This document shows positions 31,036 through 38,637 of a stretch of 64,000 nucleotides of DNA, piece by piece. Each line of letters opens with the position of its first letter. Positions within the stretch are counted from its first letter, which is position 1. The stretch is from Chitinophaga rhizophila (GTDB lineage Bacteria > Bacteroidota > Bacteroidia > Chitinophagales > Chitinophagaceae): contig NZ_JAICCF010000001.1 of assembly GCF_019492185.1 (NCBI RefSeq), forward strand, positions 2,046,001 to 2,110,000, given 5' to 3'. The translations under genes and the position numbers were made by a program. The notes below the pieces were generated by a model that made no database searches, was not told where the DNA came from, and worked only from the letters and a program-made list of their open reading frames with translations.

Positions 31036-31509
31036 CTAATACTTGATAACCATTGTTTTTGACCATTCATCGTGCAAGGGTATATCTCCCAGACCAGAGA
31101 AAGTTTCCAAAGGTATCCAGCGGCACAGCGATCTGATAAATGCATCATTTAATTGAAGTGGGGCACCGCTTTCCTGTACAGCTCTGGTTGCAGTAATCAT
31201 CTTTCCGATAGTGCGGCCGTTATTACCATATTCAAAACCAATATAGTACGCTATTTTCCCTGTGAAGTAAAGTCCCATCCACAGAAAGACGAATAGGTCT
31301 GACTCTATAAACCCTGGTTTGTTCAGTATGCTGCTGATCATAAAAAGTAATACACCGGAGAAGATTAAGCCGGTGATCGCGCCGATGAAGTAGTCAACGA
31401 TGTAGTTGACCAAACGATCTGCTTTACTGGCCCGGCGGGTATATTGAATAGCGTGTAGATCTTCTATGAGTCCTTTTTTGTGAATATTGTCTCCGAAGCG
31501 GTTTTGCAT
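31036..31509 (-). CDS. RDD-family membrane protein, short form
   Basis: 157 residues from the ATG at 31509 (MQNRFGDNIHKKGL). A GTG at 31566 would extend it, but that codon lies inside the terminator hairpin of the upstream gene, so the shorter start is preferred. The RDD pattern is VNYIVDYFIGAITGLIFSG, then NNGRTIGKMITATRAV. It is convergent with the longer RDD gene (6 bp apart), so two RDD genes lie tail to tail. Confidence 0.82.
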   Translation of the reverse strand: MQNRFGDNIHKKGLIEDLHAIQYTRRASKADRLVNYIVDYFIGAITGLIFSGVLLFMISSILNKPGFIESDLFVFLWMGLYFTGKIAYYIGFEYGNNGRTIGKMITATRAVQESGAPLQLNDAFIRSLCRWIPLETFSGLGDIPLHDEWSKTMVIKY

Positions 31510-31544
31510 ATGATAGTGATAATTGTTGGCGCTGGTAAAAGAAA

Positions 31545-31584
31545 CTGCCGGTTGCTTTTTAAGCACAACCGGCAGATAACTAAT
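31545..31584 (-). terminator. Intrinsic terminator of the DUF5684-like gene
   Basis: ctgccggttg (31545-31554) pairs perfectly with caaccggcag (31566-31575); on the minus strand TTTCTTTT follows. It lies between the DUF5684-like gene and the short RDD gene. Confidence 0.85.
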
Positions 31585-31600
31585 TATGGCAAAAAGTTGT

Positions 31601-32050
31601 TCAGACGGCAGGTTTCCCGATGCTGCCTATCTGATTATCGAGAGAAGGATCGCCAGGGTTACCGGCGGGTCCTACGTATTGAATATCATTGTTCAAGGCC
31701 ATGATAGGAATAAAGATGAAACTTAGGAAGAGCAGACCAAGCGTAAAACCGATATCTTTTCCGAAGCTTTTGCTGAAATCATGGGTAAGCATGATAGGCA
31801 AAATGAACCATCCGTAAATAGGAATCAGAAACATCAGCAGGTACCACCAGGGTTTTCCAACGATCTCCAGCATAATGATTGTGCTGTAGATAGGAATGAT
31901 ACTGGTCCAGCCTGGCTTTCCTGCCTTTTCAAATATTCTCCAGCTACAATAGATGTAAAATACGATAATCGCGAACCAAATTAAAATAAATACCAGGGAA
32001 AATCCGGTAATGAGGGCTTCGCCGGAAGATTCATACGATGCTTCTTGCAT
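31601..32050 (-). CDS. DUF5684-like small membrane protein
   Basis: 149 residues with three or four membrane helices (GFSLVFILIWFAIIVFYIY, WTSIIPIYSTIIMLEIV, WYLLMFLIPIYGWFILPI, FTLGLLFLSFIFIPIMAL). The phrase WRIFEKAGKPGWTSIIPIYS is the hallmark of DUF5684, often found near signal peptidase genes. The C-terminal 30 residues are polar. No function is known. Own terminator downstream. Confidence 0.75.
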   Translation of the reverse strand: MQEASYESSGEALITGFSLVFILIWFAIIVFYIYCSWRIFEKAGKPGWTSIIPIYSTIIMLEIVGKPWWYLLMFLIPIYGWFILPIMLTHDFSKSFGKDIGFTLGLLFLSFIFIPIMALNNDIQYVGPAGNPGDPSLDNQIGSIGKPAV

Positions 32051-32272
32051 GATGAGAGGGTTTAGGTGAAGAATGGATGTATGTAATTTGATGATGCTGT
32101 ATCATGAATTTTGCCTGCATGAGGTAGATTTTTTCAAGATCTCAGCAGCAACAGCAGGGTTCAATTGTTCACTTATTACAGCTTTATAACAGCAAAAGAT
32201 ACAGAATTGATCATTGGATTAGCGGTTTTTATCAACTTTTTTAAAAAAAGTTTCGTGTTTTCTAAACATTTA

Positions 32273-32303
32273 TTTGTTCGTTATCTGAATTATCTTACCT
32301 TTG
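32273..32303 (+). promoter_or_regulatory. Promoter of the SRP RNA gene
   Basis: TTTG (32273-32276), 19 nt, then TACCTTTG (32296-32303), an exact Bacteroidota consensus. The predicted start, 4-5 nt later, coincides with the first base of the terminal stem of the RNA. Confidence 0.9.
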
Positions 32304-32307
32304 CAAC

Positions 32308-32413
32308 CGGCAAGTCTTATACGACCAGCTCCTGCTGAACTCCCCCAGGACAGGAATGTAGCAAGGGTAGGCGGTTGTAGCGGTGCGATGTAAGTAACTT
32401 GCCGTTTTTTTTT
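32308..32413 (+). ncRNA. ffs: Signal recognition particle RNA (4.5S, small bacterial type)
   Basis: The terminal stem cggcaagt/acttgccg closes a hairpin RNA of about 97 nt. The apical S-domain shows the conserved Ffh-binding elements: CCCCCAGGACAGGAATGTAG around the GGAA tetraloop, then CAAGGGTAG, which forms the asymmetric internal loop. The 3' half GGTTGTAGCGGTGCGATGTAA is typical of Bacteroidota SRP RNAs. A T-run (32405-32413) after the stem ends transcription. With Ffh it targets ribosomes making membrane proteins. Confidence 0.92.
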
Positions 32414-32649
32414 CTTTTTTCTATTCCAGGTCATCAGGCGTCTGTCGATATCAGACACATAAATTATACTCACCTTAAAAGAAGGATGACCTGAGATTAC
32501 TACCCAATGCATCTCAACTGTTTAATTAAAGGTAAGATCTGGTTTCGGTAGTTCATTACCAAATGAATGCTGATTACTATTGATTATATTTTATTTGTTG
32601 CGTACTATTGTACCGGCATATTTATTTTAAAGGACTAAATCATTTCACA
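32414..32649. other. Spacer between ffs and fsa
   Basis: The only structure seen is an inverted repeat caggtcatc (32427-32435) / gatgacctg (32485-32493) enclosing a small gtctg/cagac hairpin. No open frame or consensus promoter is evident; the transaldolase leader must lie in its 3' part. Confidence 0.4.
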
Positions 32650-33300
32650 ATGAAATTCTTCATAGATACTGCAAACCTTGCACAGATAAAAGAAGCAAAC
32701 GACCTGGGCGTTCTTGATGGTGTTACGACTAACCCTTCCCTGATGGCTAAAGAAGGCATCAAAGGTGAGGCAAACATCCTCAAACATTATGAAACAATTT
32801 GCGAGCTGGTAGATGGTCCTATCAGTGCAGAAGTACTGTCTACTGAATTTGATGCCATTATTGAAGAAGGTAAGAAACTGGCTGCTATTCACCCGAATAT
32901 CGTAGTGAAAGTGCCAATGATCAAAGACGGTATTAAAGCCCTGAAATGGTTCACCGACAACGGTATCAAAACTAACTGTACGCTGGTGTTCTCTGCAGGT
33001 CAGGCTATTCTGGCTGCAAAAGCAGGCGCTACCTTCGTATCTCCATTCATCGGTCGTATTGACGATGCAAACTGGGATGGTGTTGAACTGATCTCTCAGA
33101 TTGCTCAGATTTACAGTGTACAGGGCTTCAAAACTGAAATCCTGGCTGCTTCCATCCGTAGCCCTTTGCACATCATCAAATGTGCGGAAGTTGGCGCTGA
33201 CGTATGTACCTGCCCGCTCGATTCTATCATGGGTCTGCTGAAACACCCACTGACTGACATCGGTCTGGCTAAATTCCTGGAAGACGCAAAGAAAATGTAG
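32650..33300 (+). CDS. fsa: Fructose-6-phosphate aldolase / TalC-type transaldolase
   Basis: 216 residues from the ATG at 32650 (MKFFIDTANLAQIKEANDLG); an upstream frame extension has no family similarity. It has the short class V transaldolase fold with the Schiff-base Lys87 in NIVVKVPM, plus GVTTNPSLM, TNCTLVFSAGQ and VSPFIGRIDD. The TNCTLVFS form is closer to TalC transaldolases than to E. coli FSA, so it probably moves dihydroxyacetone units in the nonoxidative pentose phosphate pathway. Followed by a strong terminator. Confidence 0.92.
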   Translation: MKFFIDTANLAQIKEANDLGVLDGVTTNPSLMAKEGIKGEANILKHYETICELVDGPISAEVLSTEFDAIIEEGKKLAAIHPNIVVKVPMIKDGIKALKWFTDNGIKTNCTLVFSAGQAILAAKAGATFVSPFIGRIDDANWDGVELISQIAQIYSVQGFKTEILAASIRSPLHIIKCAEVGADVCTCPLDSIMGLLKHPLTDIGLAKFLEDAKKM

Positions 33301-33322
33301 TCTTATTTTTAGATGGGTATAT

Positions 33323-33358
33323 TCCCCGGTGCTTGCCAAGCATCGGGGATTTTTTTTT
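33323..33358 (+). terminator. Intrinsic terminator of fsa
   Basis: A ccccggtgctt/aagcatcgggg stem with one bulge around a short GCC loop, followed by nine Ts. Confidence 0.85.
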
Positions 33359-33551
33359 ACCGCTGAATCCCCTTTCCTTACCTATTTTTGCAGAATTATT
33401 TATCACTTTCACAATTAACTTTCATTCATTTCTGAAAGTATTGTAATTTTGATATGCATTTATAAACTCCGGCGTTTGAATACATAGTGTTGCATAGAAA
33501 ACAGCACGATCATTTTTGAATTTATTTCTCTGATTGCTAAATGATTGTATT

Positions 33552-34868
33552 ATGATTCAACCGAATATTCCGGATTCAGGACTTCCTCGCGTAGTAATTG
33601 TTGGTGGAGGTTTTGGTGGTATTAACCTCGCTAAAAAACTCAAGAATGCACCTGTACAGATTGTAATGCTGGACAGAAACAACTATCACCTCTTTCAACC
33701 CCTTCTATACCAGGTATCAACAGCCGGCCTTGAAACAGATAGTATAGCTTTCCCACTTCGTGGAATATTCAAAAAGCAGCCTAATTTCTTCTTCAGAATG
33801 GCCGAAGTAACCGGTGTACGCCCTGCAGAAAACATTCTCGAAACCGGTATTGGCGAACTGAAATACGATTACCTGATACTGGCCACCGGCAGCACTACCA
33901 ACTTCTTCGGCAATAAAGTTATTGAAGAACATGCCATCGGCATGAAATCACTGATCGAAGCTGTTCAGATCCGTAACTATGTGATTAAACAGTTTGAAGA
34001 AAGCTTGTTGCTGACTGATGAAGAGCAGATCAAAGCGAAACTGAACTTTGTCATGGTAGGCGGCGGTCCTACAGGTGTCGAGCTGGCTGGCGCATTTGCT
34101 GAATTGCGTAAGTACATTATGCCGAAAGACTATCCGGAACTGCCAGTGTCTCTCATGAATATCTATCTTATTGAAGGTAGTAACCGTATACTGAACGGCA
34201 TGAGCGAACATTCTTCCAAAAAATCACTGGAAAGTCTCGAACACCTGGGTGTGAAAGTACTGTGTAATGCTGTTGTGAAAGAATACGATGGCAAAACACT
34301 GGTGCTTAGCAATGGCGATACGCTGAATACTCAATCCCTGCTGTGGGCAGCAGGTGTTAAAGGTGTTCCGGTAAATGGTATTCCACAGGATGTTATCCTG
34401 CCTAACGGCCGCATTACTGTCAATGAATTTAACCTTGTGAACGGTACCAGCAACATCTATGCTATCGGTGATATTGCACAGATGGTAAATGATCCTAAAT
34501 TCCCGAGAGGTTATCCGATGGTGGCGCAGGTAGCTATCCAGCAAGGCGGTAATCTGGCTGCTAACCTGATAAAAATACTGAGATCTTCAGGTAATAGTCT
34601 GAAACCTTTCAAATACAATGACCTGGGTAGCATGGCTACTATAGGCCGTAACCACGCTGTTGCTGAATTTGCAGGAATGAAACTGAGTGGCTTTATAGCC
34701 TGGATGGTGTGGATGGCGGTACACCTTATGAGCCTCCTTGGCTTCAGAAACAAACTGGTAGTATTCAGTAACTGGTTCTACCGCTACTTTACATTTGACC
34801 GTGGTACAAGGATCATTATCAAACGTGGCGCTGCCAATATTGTGAAGCTGCGGCAAACTGTTAATTAG
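33552..34868 (+). CDS. ndh: Type II NADH dehydrogenase (NDH-2)-like flavoprotein
   Basis: 438 residues from the ATG at 33552; a TTG at 33534 in the same frame is less likely. An FAD-binding GGGFGG at 18-23 follows VVIVG. The NADH-binding VMVGGGPTGVELAGAFAEL lies near 165, and the family's IYAIGDIAQM near 300. The C-terminal region (FIAWMVWMAVHLMSLLGF) is hydrophobic or amphipathic and should anchor the protein to the membrane, as in respiratory NDH-2. It passes electrons from NADH to menaquinone without pumping protons. Monocistronic; ends in a very long hairpin. Confidence 0.9.
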   Translation: MIQPNIPDSGLPRVVIVGGGFGGINLAKKLKNAPVQIVMLDRNNYHLFQPLLYQVSTAGLETDSIAFPLRGIFKKQPNFFFRMAEVTGVRPAENILETGIGELKYDYLILATGSTTNFFGNKVIEEHAIGMKSLIEAVQIRNYVIKQFEESLLLTDEEQIKAKLNFVMVGGGPTGVELAGAFAELRKYIMPKDYPELPVSLMNIYLIEGSNRILNGMSEHSSKKSLESLEHLGVKVLCNAVVKEYDGKTLVLSNGDTLNTQSLLWAAGVKGVPVNGIPQDVILPNGRITVNEFNLVNGTSNIYAIGDIAQMVNDPKFPRGYPMVAQVAIQQGGNLAANLIKILRSSGNSLKPFKYNDLGSMATIGRNHAVAEFAGMKLSGFIAWMVWMAVHLMSLLGFRNKLVVFSNWFYRYFTFDRGTRIIIKRGAANIVKLRQTVN

Positions 34869-34943
34869 TCATTACCTCATAAGCATGCAGACATTTATAG
34901 TATCTGTGCTGTATCAACTGAAATATAGCTGATAATAAAAGAT

Positions 34944-35004
34944 CTGTTACCTAAAACGAGAAAGCTGCGGAGTACTTCCGCAGCTTTCTCGTTTTAGGTA
35001 ACAG
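34944..35004. terminator. Bidirectional terminator with a perfect 27-bp stem
   Basis: ctgttacctaaaacgag... (34944-34970) is perfectly complementary to 34978-35004 around a 7-nt loop (agtactt). It separates ndh (+) from the T9SS plug gene (-). The core aaagctgcgg/ccgcagcttt is terminator-like; the outer 17 bp are unusual. Confidence 0.8.
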
Positions 35005-35036
35005 GCAGTATTTTACGCTATGCCTGCTTTCTGACC

Positions 35037-36329
35037 TTATCTTCTGCTTAATATTGAATTTAATGTTGTTGTAGATACCAACTCATCCGCTCTACCTCCT
35101 AATGCACGGTAATACACAAGAATTGTATAGTTATTTTCTGCTTCCCACCAGTCACCTTCTGTCAGTTCAGTGCTCGGCTTACTACCAGCCACCGTATTAT
35201 CCACTAATGCATACACGTAATTATAGAATCCCTGCTTTAGAAAGAGCGTGCCTTCATAAGCTTTTGTGGCAGGATTGAATATCATCCTGGTATTATCATT
35301 ACACTCGTAGTTGGTCAGTTCACCAAGTATATACATATTATACCCGGCATAAGGCTCTGCTACCGGGAAGGAAAAGTGCACGGTTGCATAATCTCCCTCA
35401 AAGAATGGATCATAATCATCCAAGGTAGCGAGATAATACAGTCCATTAATATCTTTGATGAACTGATACATCTTCCCACCTCTTTCAAAGTCAGGTAATG
35501 CGAAGATATTTGTATGGTCCCTCGCATATTCCGTATTTTTTACCCGCTCGGTCTGCAGGCGGAAGCTACGCAAATCAATCCAACGCCATTCTTTACCGGC
35601 AGGCATTACACAGTCTACCTCCCAATTGTATTCCAGGACGTTTCCTTTCACAAACAGCGGACGAGGGAATTTTATGGCATTATCCCAACGGTAGTTCTGC
35701 AGAATCACCACTTTCGTCTGATCGAAGGGGTTGACAATATTAAGTCCGGCAGTGTTTACAGAGAAATTGATCTTCTGGTGTGTACGGAAGATCTTGGGCG
35801 TTACCGGCTGCTGTACAAATCCACTTACGCCTGCTTTATTGCCTACCACCAGCATACGCCTGGTAAATGCCAGCTGACTGGTATCGCTATCCATATATAC
35901 CTTCAGCAGGTAATTACCTGAGCGGATGGGATAACAGTTCTGGTTAGGCAGTTGCACGGTATAATGTGTGTATTTCTGCAATGCAATGCTGGAAAAGCGG
36001 TACTCCTGTATCCTGTTCTCAGAAAAGCCGCGCAGGTATTCAACCTGTGTGATCTGTGCAGGTGTCCAGTCAGCATTGCACAATATGAATGTATAGAAGT
36101 AGTTCTTTACATCATTGTCCAGGTCATCGAAGCTCAGCTCCAGTCTTTCGCTGCCATTCAGTGTGATCATGGGGTAACTTAGCTGGTCGCCGGCCTGGTT
36201 CAGCTTTACAGACCGGATGTTATCGTAGTATACGTGGTCAGGCCCAATGGTGTTCTCCTGCGCTGTTACAGGCAAGGCGTACACCAGCAAGCATATTACA
36301 GGTATACAAAAGAGGGATTTTAACTTCAT
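35037..36329 (-). CDS. Type IX secretion system plug protein (DUF5103)
   Basis: 430 residues with a signal peptide (LFCIPVICLLVYALPVTAQ). N-terminal DUF5103/T9SS plug sequence: VYYDNIRSVKLNQAGDQLSYP, LELSFDDLDNDVKNYFYTF and CNADWTPAQITQVEYLRGF. In Flavobacterium the plug protein seals the SprA translocon in its resting state. The domain order (beta-sandwich modules) fits. It marks the organism as carrying T9SS, used for secreted enzymes and gliding, although no other T9SS gene lies nearby. Divergent from the FtsX-type permease. Confidence 0.88.
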   Translation of the reverse strand: MKLKSLFCIPVICLLVYALPVTAQENTIGPDHVYYDNIRSVKLNQAGDQLSYPMITLNGSERLELSFDDLDNDVKNYFYTFILCNADWTPAQITQVEYLRGFSENRIQEYRFSSIALQKYTHYTVQLPNQNCYPIRSGNYLLKVYMDSDTSQLAFTRRMLVVGNKAGVSGFVQQPVTPKIFRTHQKINFSVNTAGLNIVNPFDQTKVVILQNYRWDNAIKFPRPLFVKGNVLEYNWEVDCVMPAGKEWRWIDLRSFRLQTERVKNTEYARDHTNIFALPDFERGGKMYQFIKDINGLYYLATLDDYDPFFEGDYATVHFSFPVAEPYAGYNMYILGELTNYECNDNTRMIFNPATKAYEGTLFLKQGFYNYVYALVDNTVAGSKPSTELTEGDWWEAENNYTILVYYRALGGRADELVSTTTLNSILSRR

Positions 36330-36465
36330 AATCTCATTTCAGTAGACATTAAGGTACTATTTTTTAAACTTGTACAGCGCGGCAGGCTGTTTCTTTGGTA
36401 TTATGGCTATACCGGCGGTGACAGAGCCAATATGGGAGGAGCTAACTGTTTAGGATTATATTCAA

Positions 36466-36480
36466 TACATTTGTCGCATG
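36466..36480 (+). promoter_or_regulatory. -7 box 4 nt upstream of the FtsX-like gene start
   Basis: TACATTTG (36466-36473), TCGC, then ATG at 36478. This exact TAnnTTTG match at this spacing predicts a leaderless mRNA. A clean TTTG is not present at -33. Confidence 0.55.
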
Positions 36481-37710
36481 CGTTTATCTTTATTTGTTGC
36501 CAGAAGGATCGCATTTAACCGGTCCTCTTCCTTTTCGAGGTTCATCATCAATATAGCCATTGTGGCTACCGCTATCAGCGTAGCGGTAATGATACTCGCA
36601 GTTGCATTGGTGAACGGTTTCCAGCAGGTAATCCAGCAGAAGATCTTCAGTTTCTGGGGACATATCCACATTACCCAGTATCAGCCGAATGCAGGCCCAC
36701 TGACAGAACAGACGCCTTTCATTGCTGATCCGGAGGTAGTAAAACAGCTGAAACAGATTCCTGGTATTCTTACAGTTAACGCATATGCCACCAAATCAGC
36801 TATTGTAAAGGCAGAAAAAGACCTGGAGGGAGTGATCTTTAAAGGAGTAGACCGCCAGTATGACTGGAAGAATTTACAGCAGTTCCTGCAGGAAGGTACC
36901 CCTATTCACTATAGGGACAGCAGTTATGCTCCTGAAGTCATCATATCTGTCAGTCTGGCCAGAGAATTACACCTGAAACTACATGATCCGCTGATTGTTT
37001 ATTTTATCCAAGGTGCAGGACAACCTCCAAGGGCGCGTAAACTGACAATTGGCGGTATTTATAAAACGGGCATTGAAGAATATGATAAAACTTATATCAT
37101 CGGGGATCTTGAACTGATACGTAAATTGAATGACTGGGAGCCCGGTAGTATAGGAGGCTATGAAGTATTTACCAATAACTACAAGAATATACAACCTATT
37201 GCAGGCGCTGCTTATGAAGTAATACCCGATAAGCTGTTCATGCGCTCTATTGAAGAAATCTACCCTAATATTTTCGCCTGGCTTAGGCTGCAGAATAAAA
37301 ATGAGATCATTATACTGGTCATCATGACCATTGTCGCAGTTATTAACATGATTACCGCCATCCTGATACTTATTCTGGAGCGCACAAATATGATCGGTAT
37401 TGTGAAAGCGCTGGGTATGCGGAACTTCAATATCCAGAAAATATTCATCTATCAGGCAGGATATATAGTCCTGGCAGGCCTTATCCTTGGAGACATTCTC
37501 GGGATAGGTATTGCTGTATTGCAAAAGACAACCGGGTTCTTCAAATTGCCTGAGGAGTCTTACTATATGTCTGTAGCCGCTATTTCATTACACTGGTGGG
37601 AAGTAGTACTGATTAATGCCGGCACATTGCTGATATGTCTGCTGGTGTTAATTGTGCCATCGCGGGTAATCAGGCGGATTACTCCTGTAAAGGCTATTCA
37701 GTTCAAGTAA
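36478..37710 (+). CDS. FtsX/LolC-E-type ABC transporter permease
   Basis: 410 residues with the MacB/LolE topology: an N-terminal membrane helix (INIAIVATAISVAVMILAVAL), a large periplasmic domain (about 50-270), then three helices (IILVIMTIVAVINMITAILI, AGYIVLAGLILGDILGIGIAV, VVLINAGTLLICLLVLIV). The coupling-helix sequence ERTNMIGIVKALGMRNFNIQKIF meets the ATPase. LolC/E extract lipoproteins from the inner membrane for delivery to the outer membrane, consistent with a lipoprotein-rich genome. The ATPase LolD is not in this window. Confidence 0.88.
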   Translation: MRLSLFVARRIAFNRSSSFSRFIINIAIVATAISVAVMILAVALVNGFQQVIQQKIFSFWGHIHITQYQPNAGPLTEQTPFIADPEVVKQLKQIPGILTVNAYATKSAIVKAEKDLEGVIFKGVDRQYDWKNLQQFLQEGTPIHYRDSSYAPEVIISVSLARELHLKLHDPLIVYFIQGAGQPPRARKLTIGGIYKTGIEEYDKTYIIGDLELIRKLNDWEPGSIGGYEVFTNNYKNIQPIAGAAYEVIPDKLFMRSIEEIYPNIFAWLRLQNKNEIIILVIMTIVAVINMITAILILILERTNMIGIVKALGMRNFNIQKIFIYQAGYIVLAGLILGDILGIGIAVLQKTTGFFKLPEESYYMSVAAISLHWWEVVLINAGTLLICLLVLIVPSRVIRRITPVKAIQFK

Positions 37711-37727
37711 TACTGTTTTATACGAAG

Positions 37728-37759
37728 ACGGCGGCTGTTCTGATGAGAACAGCCGCCGT
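37728..37759. terminator. Bidirectional terminator
   Basis: acggcggctgttct (37728-37741) pairs perfectly with agaacagccgccgt (37746-37759) around GATG. It lies between convergent genes. Confidence 0.85.
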
Positions 37760-37780
37760 TTCTGTTATTGTAATATTACT

Positions 37781-38527
37781 TTATATTAATAATCTACCAC
37801 AGATTATACCTGCAGCTACACCTGCATTCAGCGATTCTGCACCACCCAGGCGGGGGATAGTGATCTTATGGGTACTTGCAGCTATTACTGCGTCACTGAG
37901 TCCCCGGGATTCATTACCAATCAGTATAATCCCTTCCTCCAGCCTCGAAAACCCTGTTATATCACTACCATGGAGGGTAGCGGCATAAGATGACATGCCG
38001 GATTGCTGTAAGAATGTGACTATATCACTTTCAATAATACGCACACGGGCAATGCTACCCATAGTCGCCTGGATTGTTTTCGGGTTATAGGCATCCACAC
38101 AGTCAGGCGAACAAATAAGCTGCCTGATACCGAACCAATCGGCTATACGAATGATTGTACCCAGATTACCCGGGTCCTGAATAGTCTCTAATGCCAGTGA
38201 TATTGTGCCTTTGAGAGATCCCGGCACAACCGGAGGCGCGACAGGTATATCTAGCAAGGCAAGCGCCTGATTCGGAGTAGTGAGTGCGGACAGTTGCTTC
38301 AGCATATTCTCATCTACCACCGTTACACCTACACCAGCAGTACGGTCTAACAATGGCCTGTGAGTATTAATCCAGGCGGTAGTTGCATATACTTCTTTAA
38401 CGGGAACACCCTCCTGTAGCAGCTCAGGCACGATCTTATCGCCTTCAGCAATGTACTGGCCGGATTTTTGACGGTATTTTTTATGCTGTAATGATTGAAT
38501 ATACTTAATTTGCGCCTTCGACAACAT
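37781..38527 (-). CDS. SpoU/TrmH-family RNA methyltransferase
   Basis: 248 residues. An N-terminal substrate-binding domain (FVAEGDKIV-like IAEGDKIVPELLQ) is followed by the SPOUT knot with its three motifs: LALETIQDPGNLGTIIRIAD, IILIGNESRGLSDAV and IPRLGGAESLNAGVAAGII. It makes 2'-O-methylations in rRNA or tRNA with S-adenosylmethionine. The exact target nucleotide cannot be told. Divergent from the outer-membrane lipoprotein gene, a pairing seen in other Bacteroidota. Confidence 0.92.
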   Translation of the reverse strand: MLSKAQIKYIQSLQHKKYRQKSGQYIAEGDKIVPELLQEGVPVKEVYATTAWINTHRPLLDRTAGVGVTVVDENMLKQLSALTTPNQALALLDIPVAPPVVPGSLKGTISLALETIQDPGNLGTIIRIADWFGIRQLICSPDCVDAYNPKTIQATMGSIARVRIIESDIVTFLQQSGMSSYAATLHGSDITGFSRLEEGIILIGNESRGLSDAVIAASTHKITIPRLGGAESLNAGVAAGIICGRLLI

Positions 38528-38637
38528 AGAGCCAAACCTACAGGAATTATTTTAATCGGCAAAGCCACACGGAAATGGTCTCTATTAAAATAAACAGAAA
38601 ACAAAGCTTCTAATTATTAATAATTGTATTGACTCTG

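Noticed and set aside
31510..31566. GTG start for the short RDD gene
   Set aside because: The codon lies inside the terminator hairpin of the preceding gene; the ATG at 31509 is free of it.
32635..33339. Minus-strand open frame covering fsa
   Set aside because: Fully antisense to a conserved transaldolase; composition is a shadow.
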